DNA of 49,552 nt, from positions 1 to 49,552 of the forward strand of contig CALXBX010000050.1 in assembly GCA_944386655.1 (NCBI GenBank), read 5' to 3'. The first letter of the stretch is position 1, and every line of letters starts with the position of its first letter. The position numbers were made by a program, and so were the translations under genes. Origin of the DNA: an uncultured Clostridia bacterium (GTDB lineage: Bacteria; Bacillota; Clostridia; TANB77; CAG-508). The notes beneath the pieces are model-generated. The model had not been told where the DNA came from. It was given only the letters and a program-made list of their open reading frames with translations, and did not search any database. Positions 8,764-17,300 of this stretch are shown here, piece by piece.

Positions 8764-9331
8764 TTTGTAGGGGATTGATTTATGGAAAATAAAAAGTGGT
8801 TGATAATTGGATTTATAATAATAAGTATATTATTCATTTTTAAGATTGGAAATGTAGTTATTTTAGACATTTTATTCTTTATCTGGATTTTTGGAACATT
8901 ATTTCTGCCTTATATAATAGGAATAGTAATTTCTATTATAATGGTGTTTTTTATAAGGAAAAAAATAAAGGACAAAGATAAAAATTCCAAAATTTTTATA
9001 TATACAATGATTATAATAGTAAGTATAATGCTATGTACAAATGTAGGATATCCTATTATGCAGTATTTAAGTGAAAAACCTGATAAAGTTTATACTGAAA
9101 TGAAAGAGCTAAATGATAGTGAAAAGTTAATAGGATTATCCAAAAGAGAAGTTATGGAATTACTAGGTGAGCCGATAAACACTAGAGATAATATGTATAT
9201 ATATGATGCAGGAACATTAACGAATTACTTATTTTTAGGGGAAAGGGAATCTTATGATCTTTTTATATGGTTTGATGAAAATGATATAGTAAAAGCTACA
9301 GAAATAGATTTACCTTTAGGAGGATAAAGAC
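8764..9331 (+). repeat. 568-bp direct repeat, copy B
   Basis: Same orientation as 2220-2787 and gap-free relative to it. It starts four bases after a palindromic repeat and ends just upstream of a rarA fragment. Recombination between the two copies would delete the 6 kb between them. Confidence 0.9.
8782..9327 (+). CDS. Small multi-span membrane protein with BamE/SmpA-like tail (copy B)
   Basis: This is the second 181-residue copy of the protein at 2238-2783, about 94 percent identical. Differences are mostly conservative (Val/Ile, Lys/Arg, Met/Leu), which suggests that both copies are under selection rather than one decaying. It has the same hydrophobic N-terminal half and a LIGLSKREVMELLGEP tail. 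The upstream ribosome site is carried within the repeat. Function unknown. Confidence 0.8.
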   Translation: MENKKWLIIGFIIISILFIFKIGNVVILDILFFIWIFGTLFLPYIIGIVISIIMVFFIRKKIKDKDKNSKIFIYTMIIIVSIMLCTNVGYPIMQYLSEKPDKVYTEMKELNDSEKLIGLSKREVMELLGEPINTRDNMYIYDAGTLTNYLFLGERESYDLFIWFDENDIVKATEIDLPLGG

Positions 9332-9355
9332 AATTTATAGTATGTTTATGATAGA

Positions 9356-9592
9356 ATGGCAATGAATTTAAATGAGGTGGTAGGACAAACTCATTTAATA
9401 GGAAAAAACAAAATATTAAGAAAAATAATTGAAAGCGATAATGTTCCCTCAATGATATTTTGGGGCCCACCCGGAGTAGGCAAAACCACTCTTGCACATA
9501 ATATTGCAAAGGAAACAAAATCTGAATTTATTACTTTTTCAGCAGTCACCGCAGGAATCAAAGAAATAAAAAAAGTAATGATAGAAAAATGA
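9356..9592 (+). pseudogene. rarA: RarA (MgsA) AAA ATPase, N-terminal fragment
   Basis: RarA is a replication-associated clamp-loader-like ATPase of over 400 residues. Here only 78 residues remain: NLNEVVGQTHLIGK, MIFWGPPGVGKTTLAH (Walker A) and FSAVTAGIKEIKKVM. The frame then stops at TGA 9590-9592, where the family would continue to Walker B. Upstream, the expected DRMRPK appears degraded to DRMAM behind an in-frame TAG. There is no CGG at the break and no continuation in another frame, so this is real truncation. The fragment abuts repeat copy B and may mark a deletion endpoint. Confidence 0.8.
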
Positions 9593-9621
9593 TGAATAAG
9601 GAAAACTTAAGGAGAAAAGAA

Positions 9622-11277
9622 ATGGAAGAAAATAAAAGGGAAGAAGATAATTCATTAAAAAAACAAAAAATAAAGAAAAAAGAAATATCTCAAAAGCCAG
9701 AGAAAACAAAAAAATTGTCTAAGAAAGTAAAAATACTAATTGGTATTGTTGCCATGATGCTCTTGTTCGTTTTAGCTATTATTTTATTTTTCATACTTAG
9801 ACCCAAATTTAGAGATGCAACTATTGAATTAGGCACAACACAAATTGCTGCAGATAACTTTCTTGTAAGTACTATATATGAGAAAGAAGCAAAATTAATA
9901 ACGCCTTTAGAAGAGATAGACTTTTCTAAAGTAGCAGATATAGATATTACATTAAGTTATAGAGATAAAGAAGAAACAGTAAAATTACATATTGTAGATA
10001 CAACACCGCCAAAAGTTACTTTTCAAAATATAACGAGATATACAGGATATGTAGTAAATGCAGATGATTTTGTGGTAGATAAATCGGATTTATCGGAAAT
10101 GCATGTTGAGTCCACTAACATAGAAGATACAAATGAATATAAAGATTATATTGTTACTGTTACAGTAGAGGATGTTTATGGAAATAAAACTTCTAAAGAT
10201 TGCGTTTTAACAATTAACTGGTTAAAACAAGAGGTGACTGTAGAGCAGGGACAACCTTTTACGAAAGAAAATGTAATAGTCAATATGGAAAAAGATGCAG
10301 ATAAATTATCACAAGAAGAAATAGAAAAGGTAGATACTGGAAAATTGGGAGAATATATACTTACAGCTATGGTGGATGGAGTAAAATATGAATGTAAAGT
10401 AATTGTACAAGATACTACACCACCAGATTTACAATTAAAGGATGTTAGTATATATGTGGGACAGAAAGTAAATGGAAAAGATAGCTTTATTAAATCAGCA
10501 ACAGATGCATCAGGAGAAGTAACTACTAATTTAAAAACAGAAATAGACTATAGCAAAATAGGTGACCAAGAAATTGTAATAGAGGCAATAGATAAAAATA
10601 ATAATAAAATTGAAAAAACTTGTAAATTAACGATAAAGGAAGATAAAGAAGGTCCAGTTTTTTCTGGAGTAGGAAATTTAAATGTTAGTAAAAATACTAA
10701 AATAGATTATTATTCTGGCGTAAGTGCAAAAGATGCAAGAGAAGGGAAAAAAGAGTTTTCTGTGGATGCAAGCAAGGTAGATGTAAGTAAAGCAGGAACT
10801 TATTATGCAATTTATACTTCTTTAGATAGTAAAGGAAATAAAACAACCTACAAAAGAAAAGTTACGGTGAAACATGATGCGGCAGATGTGTCAGCGTTGG
10901 TAAAAGAAATGTCTGCACAATGTGGAAATGGTGTTGAACAAATAAGAGATTTTGTAAGAAATAAAATTACATATGGACATAGTTATGGAGATGGAGATCC
11001 GGTATGGTATGGATTTACTAAATGGACGGGAAACTGTTATGTACATGCTCTTTGTTTTCAAGCTCTCTTACAGAATAAAGGGTATGAAACAAAATTAATA
11101 TGGACAACAGATAAGACGCATTATTGGAATATGGTAAAAATTAATGGCAATTGGAAACATATGGATGCCACTCCAGATAGAAATCATAGAAAAATAAGTA
11201 TTATGAATGATGAACAAAGACTCTCTACTTTAAGCGGAAGAACTTGGGATAGAAATGCTTTTCCAAAGGCTAACTAA
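9622..11277 (+). CDS. Membrane-anchored transglutaminase-like protein 1 with Ig-like repeats
   Basis: The 551-residue protein has a Lys/Glu-rich cytoplasmic tail (about 35 residues), one membrane span (FVLAIILFFIL) and a large extracytoplasmic part of Ig-like modules. Boundary signatures are DTTPPKVTF, DTTPPDLQL and GPVFSG. A C-terminal transglutaminase-like core follows with C472 (GNCYVHA), H500 (KTHYWN) and D515 (MDATP) as a complete Cys-His-Asp triad. Such enzymes crosslink or cleave peptide or protein amides. I chose ATG 9622 for its AAGGAG with 8-base spacing over the upstream ATGs at 9589 and 9592. A paralogue at 12575-14248 lies beyond an M15 peptidase gene, so the three probably act together on the wall. 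Confidence 0.82.
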   Translation: MEENKREEDNSLKKQKIKKKEISQKPEKTKKLSKKVKILIGIVAMMLLFVLAIILFFILRPKFRDATIELGTTQIAADNFLVSTIYEKEAKLITPLEEIDFSKVADIDITLSYRDKEETVKLHIVDTTPPKVTFQNITRYTGYVVNADDFVVDKSDLSEMHVESTNIEDTNEYKDYIVTVTVEDVYGNKTSKDCVLTINWLKQEVTVEQGQPFTKENVIVNMEKDADKLSQEEIEKVDTGKLGEYILTAMVDGVKYECKVIVQDTTPPDLQLKDVSIYVGQKVNGKDSFIKSATDASGEVTTNLKTEIDYSKIGDQEIVIEAIDKNNNKIEKTCKLTIKEDKEGPVFSGVGNLNVSKNTKIDYYSGVSAKDAREGKKEFSVDASKVDVSKAGTYYAIYTSLDSKGNKTTYKRKVTVKHDAADVSALVKEMSAQCGNGVEQIRDFVRNKITYGHSYGDGDPVWYGFTKWTGNCYVHALCFQALLQNKGYETKLIWTTDKTHYWNMVKINGNWKHMDATPDRNHRKISIMNDEQRLSTLSGRTWDRNAFPKAN

Positions 11278-11298
11278 AAAAAGAAAAGAGGATGAAAA

Positions 11299-12543
11299 AT
11301 GAGAAAGAAAGTGAAATGGGTTTTATTGGGTATTTGTATTGCTATTTTATTGACAATTGCAATATGGACGATAATAACTAATAGTAAAGTAATAGCAAAC
11401 AATGAATGGATGAGTGCTAATGCTAATATAGAACAACATAATAAGGAACAAAATATAGTAGAGTCGTTAGTAGAAGAAAATAAAATGCAAAATACTTGGG
11501 TAGTAGACATAGGTAAAGAAGAACAAAACTCTATTCTTAACCTTGTAGTAGATTCTCCAGAAGAACAATTAGAATTTGAGTTACCAATTAATGGAACAAC
11601 TGGTTATGCTCCAACAACCATAAATTTATTAGAAAATGCTACAGAAGGGGCCAAGGTGATTACTAAAATAAAAGCGGGTCAAGCATTTACTATTTTATCA
11701 GAGGAAAATAACTATTTTTATGTGCAATATGGAGAAGAAAAAGGCTGGTTAGATAACACTCTATGCATGGTAAATCTACCAGACATTATTCCTTCTATTG
11801 TATATGATGATACTAATAGTTATCGTTCTATTTTTCAATCTTCTGGATACAGTTTGCCAGATATTACAGGAAAACAATTATATAATGCTAGTTCTTACAA
11901 TAGTCGTCTGCAAGAAACACAATACAATATGCCAGTAATGTACCAAATGGCAAAAAAAATATATCAGGCACAAAAACAAGCACTTGCTAATCATCAAAGC
12001 TTAAAGATATATGAAACATTTAGACCATATGAAGTGCAAATGAAAGTATCTTCTAGCTTAAAGCAATTAGAAGATAGTAATGAGGCAGTAAAAAGTGGAA
12101 TTAATACTGGAAGTTGGAATGAAAGTTGGTTTATTGCACAAACTCGTTCTAATCATCAATTAGGAGTAGCGATGGATGTTAGTTTAGTACAAATTAACAC
12201 ATCAGAACAGAAAAAATTGGGGAAATACACTTATACCAAAGTAACAGATTATACAGAATATGTAATGCCTACACAAATGCATGAATTAAGTGCTAGGGCA
12301 GTAGCTTTTTCTTATCCCGTTTCTTCTGCCTCTAAAACAGCTTGGAAAAATGTACCACTAGCTAAGACAATGACACAAGCTGCCAAACAATTGCAAAATT
12401 ACTGTACTAGTGCAGGAATGAGTCCACTAGCATCAGAATGGTGGCATTTTAATGATTTAGATGCAAAAGAAGCTATAAAAAATAGAGGGGTAAATGGAAA
12501 GTTTTATTTACAAGATAATGTAAGCAAAATACCAGAAAAATAG
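11299..12543 (+). CDS. M15 (VanY-type) peptidase with SH3 domain
   Basis: A 414-residue probable D-Ala-D-Ala carboxypeptidase or L,D-peptidase acting on peptidoglycan. It has an N-terminal membrane anchor (residues 6-26), an SH3-like wall-binding domain around residues 105-160 (TTINLLENA, EKGWLDN), then the M15 zinc-binding residues H286 and D293 (NHQLGVAMD) and H383 (EWWHFND). ETFRPYEVQ is the conserved arginine region. The start ATG has AAAGAGG about 8 bases upstream. It lies between the two transglutaminase-like genes with gaps of 21 and 31 bases, so the three are probably co-transcribed. Confidence 0.88.
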   Translation: MRKKVKWVLLGICIAILLTIAIWTIITNSKVIANNEWMSANANIEQHNKEQNIVESLVEENKMQNTWVVDIGKEEQNSILNLVVDSPEEQLEFELPINGTTGYAPTTINLLENATEGAKVITKIKAGQAFTILSEENNYFYVQYGEEKGWLDNTLCMVNLPDIIPSIVYDDTNSYRSIFQSSGYSLPDITGKQLYNASSYNSRLQETQYNMPVMYQMAKKIYQAQKQALANHQSLKIYETFRPYEVQMKVSSSLKQLEDSNEAVKSGINTGSWNESWFIAQTRSNHQLGVAMDVSLVQINTSEQKKLGKYTYTKVTDYTEYVMPTQMHELSARAVAFSYPVSSASKTAWKNVPLAKTMTQAAKQLQNYCTSAGMSPLASEWWHFNDLDAKEAIKNRGVNGKFYLQDNVSKIPEK

Positions 12544-12574
12544 AAATAAGATAGTAGGTATGAGGGGAGAAAAG

Positions 12575-14248
12575 ATGAAAGAAAATAGCGATGATACTGA
12601 GAAGGTAGTAGAAAAAGAACAAAAAAATCATACTAAAAAAGAAAAGCTAGAAACAGAGAAAAAAACAAAGAAAAAATTATCAAGAAAAACGAAAATGATT
12701 CTTCTTAGTATTATAATAGTAACCATTCTTAGTGCTATAGCTATTGGTTTATTCTTAGTATTTAGACCTAAATTTAAAGAAGCAACAATTGAGCTGGGAA
12801 CAACAGAGATTACAGTAGATAATTTTCTGGTAAGTAACATGTATAAAGAGCAAGCAAAACTATTAACACCAATAGAACAGATAGATTTTTCTAAAGTAGC
12901 AGATATAGACATTACACTAAGTTATAGGGATAAAGAGGAAACGGTAAAGTTACATATTGTAGATACAACACCACCAAATGTAACTTTTCAAAATATAACG
13001 AGATATACAGATTATGTAGTAAATGCAGATGACTTTATTGTAGAAAAATCAGATTTATCTCCTATAACAGTAGATGCTACATCTTTAGAAAATACTAGCC
13101 AATATAAAGATTATGTAGTAACGGTAACAGTAAAAGATGAGTATGGAAATACTACTTCGAAAGATTGTATTGTAACAATTACATGGCTAAAGGATGAAAT
13201 ATATAAAGAGTTAGGACAAGAGTTTACTAAAGCAGATGTGATTGTCAATATGGAAAAAGATGCAGATAAATTACCACAAAGTGAAGTAGAGAAAGTAGAT
13301 ACCTCAAAGTTAGGAGAATATATTCTTACTGCTAATGTAGAGGGAGTAGACTATACTACTAAAGTAATTGTACAAGACACAACTCCACCTACCTTAGAAC
13401 TAAAAAATGTAACTATCTATGATGACGAAAAAGTAAATGGAAAAGAGAGTTTTATCAAATCAGCAACAGATGCATCAGGAGAAGTAACCACTAATTTAAA
13501 AACAGAAATAGACTATAGCAAAATAGGTGACCAAGAAATTGTTATAGAAGCGGTGGATAAAAATAATAATAAGGTAGAAAAGACAGCTGTTTTAACGATT
13601 AAAAAAGATACCGAAGGGCCTGTGTTCTCTGGGCTTTCTAATGTAACTGTAGCCAAAAACGGTAGTGTAAATTATACAAAAGGAGTAAAAGCAGTAGACG
13701 CTAGAGAAGGAAATTGTGAATTTACTGTAAATTCTAATAGTGTAAATCTAGGAGTTGCAGGAACTTATTATGCTACTTATACTTCGAAAGATAGTAAAGG
13801 AAATACCACAACGAAGAAAAGAAAAATTACCGTAAAACATAACCAAAAAGACACCAATCAAAAATTTAATGAATTTTATTCTACTTACTTGCAAGGAAAA
13901 AGTCCAACTGACATGACCGTAGCAGTTAGAAATGCAATTGGCTATAATCATAATTGGGGTGGAGATGATGCAGTATGGTATGGACTTACAAATAGAACCG
14001 GAAATTGCTATGTGCATGCAGTTATTTTGCAAAAAGCACTTACGAAAGCTGGTTATAAAAATATGATAATTTATACTAAAGATAAGACACATTATTGGAA
14101 CCTAGTTTATGCAAATGGAGTTTGGAGACATTATGATGCTACGCCAGGTGACCATTTAATAGGACCTGTAACAGATGATGAAAAATTTAATAGTACAGGA
14201 TTGTATCAAAGAGATTGGGATAGGAATGCTTATCCAAAAGCAGAATAA
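12575..14248 (+). CDS. Membrane-anchored transglutaminase-like protein 2 with Ig-like repeats
   Basis: This 557-residue paralogue of the 9622-11277 protein has the same layout: charged tail, one membrane span, Ig-like modules with DTTPPNVTF and DTTPPTLEL, and a transglutaminase core with triad C478 (GNCYVHA), H506 (KTHYWN) and D521 (YDATP). The triads are intact in both, but the sequence around them has diverged, so substrates may differ. DNA around 13450-13545 is almost identical to 10480-10575, far more than the flanks, which points to gene conversion. ATG 12575 follows GAGGGGAGAA with good spacing; the ATG at 12560 is an alternative. Confidence 0.82.
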   Translation: MKENSDDTEKVVEKEQKNHTKKEKLETEKKTKKKLSRKTKMILLSIIIVTILSAIAIGLFLVFRPKFKEATIELGTTEITVDNFLVSNMYKEQAKLLTPIEQIDFSKVADIDITLSYRDKEETVKLHIVDTTPPNVTFQNITRYTDYVVNADDFIVEKSDLSPITVDATSLENTSQYKDYVVTVTVKDEYGNTTSKDCIVTITWLKDEIYKELGQEFTKADVIVNMEKDADKLPQSEVEKVDTSKLGEYILTANVEGVDYTTKVIVQDTTPPTLELKNVTIYDDEKVNGKESFIKSATDASGEVTTNLKTEIDYSKIGDQEIVIEAVDKNNNKVEKTAVLTIKKDTEGPVFSGLSNVTVAKNGSVNYTKGVKAVDAREGNCEFTVNSNSVNLGVAGTYYATYTSKDSKGNTTTKKRKITVKHNQKDTNQKFNEFYSTYLQGKSPTDMTVAVRNAIGYNHNWGGDDAVWYGLTNRTGNCYVHAVILQKALTKAGYKNMIIYTKDKTHYWNLVYANGVWRHYDATPGDHLIGPVTDDEKFNSTGLYQRDWDRNAYPKAE

Positions 14249-14268
14249 AGAAACGAGGGAAAATTTAT

Positions 14269-15558
14269 ATGATAAGAAATGTACTTATACTTTTGGTAAG
14301 TATAGTGGTTTATTTAAATTTTGGTATAACAAATTTTTTATTTATTTTATTTAGTATACTTACTACTTATATAGCTGCTAAATTTTTAGAAAAAAGAAGC
14401 AAGAAAATTATTTTAACTATTGCTATTGAAATAAATGCATTCATTCTTATATTTTTTAAATTATATGGAGCTAATTTGTTTCCAAGTTTAGAAGAAAATT
14501 GGAATCTTGTAGCACCTATGGGAGTATCTTATTATACTTTGCAAGTAATTTCTTACTTAGTGGATGTATATAAAGGAAAATATAAGGCAGAAAACAACTT
14601 TTTCTACTATTGTTTATATATTTTTTATATTCCACACTTATTTATTGGGCCAATTTCTAGATATGAAGATATGAAAAAACAATTTTTAACACCTACTAAA
14701 ATCTCCTTTACCAACTTATATAATGGGGCTTTACGTTTTGCGTGGGGGTTATTAAAAAAATTAGTAATTGCAGGGAGAGCCTCAATTGTTATAGCAACTA
14801 TTACGCAAGGGGGAGAAATTTATCAAGGAGCTTATGCACTTTTGGCAATGTTACTTTATTCAATACAATTATATACGGATTTTAGTGGCGGTATTGATAT
14901 GGTAATGGGAGTATCCAAAATGTTAGGAATAGAATTACAAGAAAATTTTGATTCACCTTATTATGCACAAACTATCAAGGAATTTTGGAGAAGATGGCAT
15001 ATTAGTTTAAGTTCTTGGCTTAGAGACTATATTTATATACCGCTTGGAGGAAGCAGATGTAGCAAAATAAGAAAAGTAGTAAATACTTTAATTACCTTTT
15101 TAGTATCTGGCTTTTGGCATGGAGCAAACTATCTATTATGGGGAATTTTACATGGCATTTTTGTTTTATTGGGAGATACACTAAAAACAAAATGGAAATG
15201 GTTGAATAGAGGCATTACTTTTGTTTTAGTTTCTTTTTTATGGTCATTCTTTATTTGGAGTAATACAGGAGAAGCTGTAAGAATGATGGGGTCTGTATTT
15301 ACAACTTGGAATATAGTGGATTTAGGAAACAATATTTTAAACTTAGGTCTTACCTTTGCAGATTGGGTAGTACTTCTTGTGTTTACTTTAGTGTTATTTG
15401 TATTTGATGGTAATAAAAGTAAAATCATACAAAAAGTAAAAAAATGGAGTCCGGAAGTAAAAACTATTATTCTATGTTCCATCCTATTATGCATATTTAT
15501 TTTAGGAATATATGGAATAGGCTTTCAAGTAGACGATTTTATTTATAGTAAATTTTAG
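14269..15558 (+). CDS. Second MBOAT surface O-acyltransferase
   Basis: This 429-residue member of the AlgI/DltB-like family is read in a single frame. Motifs are APMGVSYYTLQVISYLVDVYKG, FIGPISRYEDM, YTDFSGGIDM, FWRRWHISLSSWLRDYIYIPLGG and H284 in GFWHGANYLLWG. About ten hydrophobic segments are visible. It differs clearly from the MBOAT at 4853-6260, so it is a second system rather than a recent duplicate. The SGNH protein that follows 37 bases later is its likely extracytoplasmic partner. The ribosome site is GAGGG ahead of ATG 14269. Confidence 0.88.
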   Translation: MIRNVLILLVSIVVYLNFGITNFLFILFSILTTYIAAKFLEKRSKKIILTIAIEINAFILIFFKLYGANLFPSLEENWNLVAPMGVSYYTLQVISYLVDVYKGKYKAENNFFYYCLYIFYIPHLFIGPISRYEDMKKQFLTPTKISFTNLYNGALRFAWGLLKKLVIAGRASIVIATITQGGEIYQGAYALLAMLLYSIQLYTDFSGGIDMVMGVSKMLGIELQENFDSPYYAQTIKEFWRRWHISLSSWLRDYIYIPLGGSRCSKIRKVVNTLITFLVSGFWHGANYLLWGILHGIFVLLGDTLKTKWKWLNRGITFVLVSFLWSFFIWSNTGEAVRMMGSVFTTWNIVDLGNNILNLGLTFADWVVLLVFTLVLFVFDGNKSKIIQKVKKWSPEVKTIILCSILLCIFILGIYGIGFQVDDFIYSKF

Positions 15559-15595
15559 TAGAAGTACAAAATAATCAAAAAAGGAGTGAAAAAAT

Positions 15596-16597
15596 ATGAA
15601 AACAAAACTTCGTGTCATCACAATTGTGATAATATTTCTGCTACTTTTTATATTTTTTAATAGGCTATTGCAACCCAAATACATGGATACATTAGTAGAA
15701 GGCAGTATGATTTCACAATATTATCATGAACCAAAAGACCATGAGGTAGTTTTTATAGGAGATTGTGAAGTATATGCAAATTTTTCGCCTATGGTAATGT
15801 ATGAAAAAGAGGGAATCAAAGCATATGTGAGGGGATCTTCCCAACAATTAATATGGCAGTCCTACCAAATACTAAAAGAGACATTGCACTATGAGATCCC
15901 AAAAATAGTAGTATTTAATGTAAATTCTATGAGATATGATAAAAATAGCAAAGAAGTAAGCGAAGCCTATAATAGACTAACAATTGATAATATGAAATGG
16001 TCACAAGAAAAAATAGATATTATTCAAGATTCTATGACAGAAGATGAAACTTTTTTATCTTATGTGTTTCCTATTTTAAGATATCATTCCAGATACGATG
16101 AATTAACAGCAGAAGATTTTGAATATTTATGGAAAAGAAAAGATAATACATACAATGGTTTTTTAATAAATAAAAACATTAAAGGAGTTACATCACTACC
16201 TATACAAAGGAGACTTGCGGAATATCAGTTTAGTGAAGAATGTTATCAGTATTTAGATAAAATAACGAATTTATGCAGGGAAAATAATATCCAATTAGTA
16301 TTAATTAAAGCACCAAGTTTGTATCCTTATTGGTATGATGAATATGATGAACAAATAAGAAACTATGCAAATGAACATGATGTAGATTATTATAATCTAA
16401 AAAATTATGTAGATGAAATAGGAATTGATTATTCTGTAGATACTTATGATGGAGGTTTGCATTTGAATTTAACAGGGGCAACAAAATTATCTGAGTTTTT
16501 TGCCAATTTATTAAAGAAAAATTATGATTTAACAGATTATAAGGGAGACGAAATTTACGAAGAAAAGCTAAAAGAATATAAGGAGACAATACAGTAA
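15596..16597 (+). CDS. SGNH-fold acyltransferase partner with Cys in the nucleophile position
   Basis: The 333-residue protein has an N-terminal anchor (residues 6-25) and a DltD/AlgX-like SGNH fold. The block I motif is IGDCEVYANF with C57 where Ser is usual. The C-terminal D285 and H289 (DGGLHLNLTG) complete the active site. VRGSSQQLIWQSYQIL and KAPSLYPYWYDEYDEQI are conserved in this clostridial subfamily. It is expected to accept an acyl group from the upstream MBOAT and pass it to a surface polymer. The Cys nucleophile seems to be usual in close relatives, by my recollection. Confidence 0.8.
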   Translation: MKTKLRVITIVIIFLLLFIFFNRLLQPKYMDTLVEGSMISQYYHEPKDHEVVFIGDCEVYANFSPMVMYEKEGIKAYVRGSSQQLIWQSYQILKETLHYEIPKIVVFNVNSMRYDKNSKEVSEAYNRLTIDNMKWSQEKIDIIQDSMTEDETFLSYVFPILRYHSRYDELTAEDFEYLWKRKDNTYNGFLINKNIKGVTSLPIQRRLAEYQFSEECYQYLDKITNLCRENNIQLVLIKAPSLYPYWYDEYDEQIRNYANEHDVDYYNLKNYVDEIGIDYSVDTYDGGLHLNLTGATKLSEFFANLLKKNYDLTDYKGDEIYEEKLKEYKETIQ

Positions 16598-16741
16598 GAA
16601 GAAAAGTATAGGTAATCGTTTTAATGAAAGCAGAAAAAACAGTATTCAGTAATAAAATGTAAAAAAAAACTGTACTTTTTGAAAAGTTTATTATACAATT
16701 ACACAGTAAGATTACTTAGGAAAGATAAGGAGGAAAAAAGT

Positions 16742-17275
16742 ATGAATAAAAAAGTGATAATAGTTGTTGGAATTTTAGTAGTAATTATTATAGGAATTGT
16801 GGTCTACCTGTTTATGCAAAGTTCAGAAGATCAAACAACAGCAGAACCACAAAATATAGTAAGTAATGAGGCACAAGAAGAAAAATTTTCAGTTTCTTAT
16901 CAAAATGTAGATATTACACCAGGACAACCTTTTGATGCAGATGCTATTGCAGAAGAAGCAGAATATTCTCAAATTCCTAGTTGTGCTTTTGAGGGAACCG
17001 ATAATGTATCCACTTATGCACATGTAGAAGTAACATCTGCACAGATAAATGGAAAAGAAACTGTATATTCCGTATATTTCTTAGATGATGAAGTATCAAC
17101 GCCAGAGGGAGTTAAGATAACAGATGATAGAGCAAAAGTAATAGAAACATATGGGGATAATTACGAAGAAGCCGGAAATAAAATTACCTATACAAGGGGA
17201 GATGTTCAATTATCTTTTATGATAGAAAATGATGTTGTTACAAGTATAGAATATGTATACGCAAGTGAACTTTAG
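16742..17275 (+). CDS. Membrane-anchored protein of unknown function
   Basis: The 177-residue protein has an N-terminal span (residues 4-25), an acidic linker and a soluble domain with YQNVDITPGQPFDADAI and KITDDRAKVIETYGDNYEE. The repeated statement of an initial expected value (DITPGQPF) is reminiscent of clostridial envelope proteins, but I do not recognise a family. ATG 16742 follows AAGGAGG with 8-base spacing and is preferred over the upstream in-frame codon at 16679. Its last codons GAA CTT TAG lie in a palindromic repeat. Confidence 0.75.
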   Translation: MNKKVIIVVGILVVIIIGIVVYLFMQSSEDQTTAEPQNIVSNEAQEEKFSVSYQNVDITPGQPFDADAIAEEAEYSQIPSCAFEGTDNVSTYAHVEVTSAQINGKETVYSVYFLDDEVSTPEGVKITDDRAKVIETYGDNYEEAGNKITYTRGDVQLSFMIENDVVTSIEYVYASEL

Positions 17276-17293
17276 GGACGTTCCTTAAAGTTC
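17267..17293 (+). repeat. GGGACGTTCC palindromic repeat 3, supplies a stop codon
   Basis: Identical to repeat 1 (GAACTTTAGGGACG / TTCCTTAAAGTTC). The TAG at 17273-17275 ends the preceding gene. The next reading frame opens 8 bases after the repeat. Confidence 0.85.
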
Positions 17294-17300
17294 ATTTCAT

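Noticed and set aside
9589..9621. Earlier starts for the first transglutaminase-like gene
   Set aside because: ATG 9622 has AAGGAG at correct spacing; the earlier ATGs do not and overlap the end of the rarA fragment.
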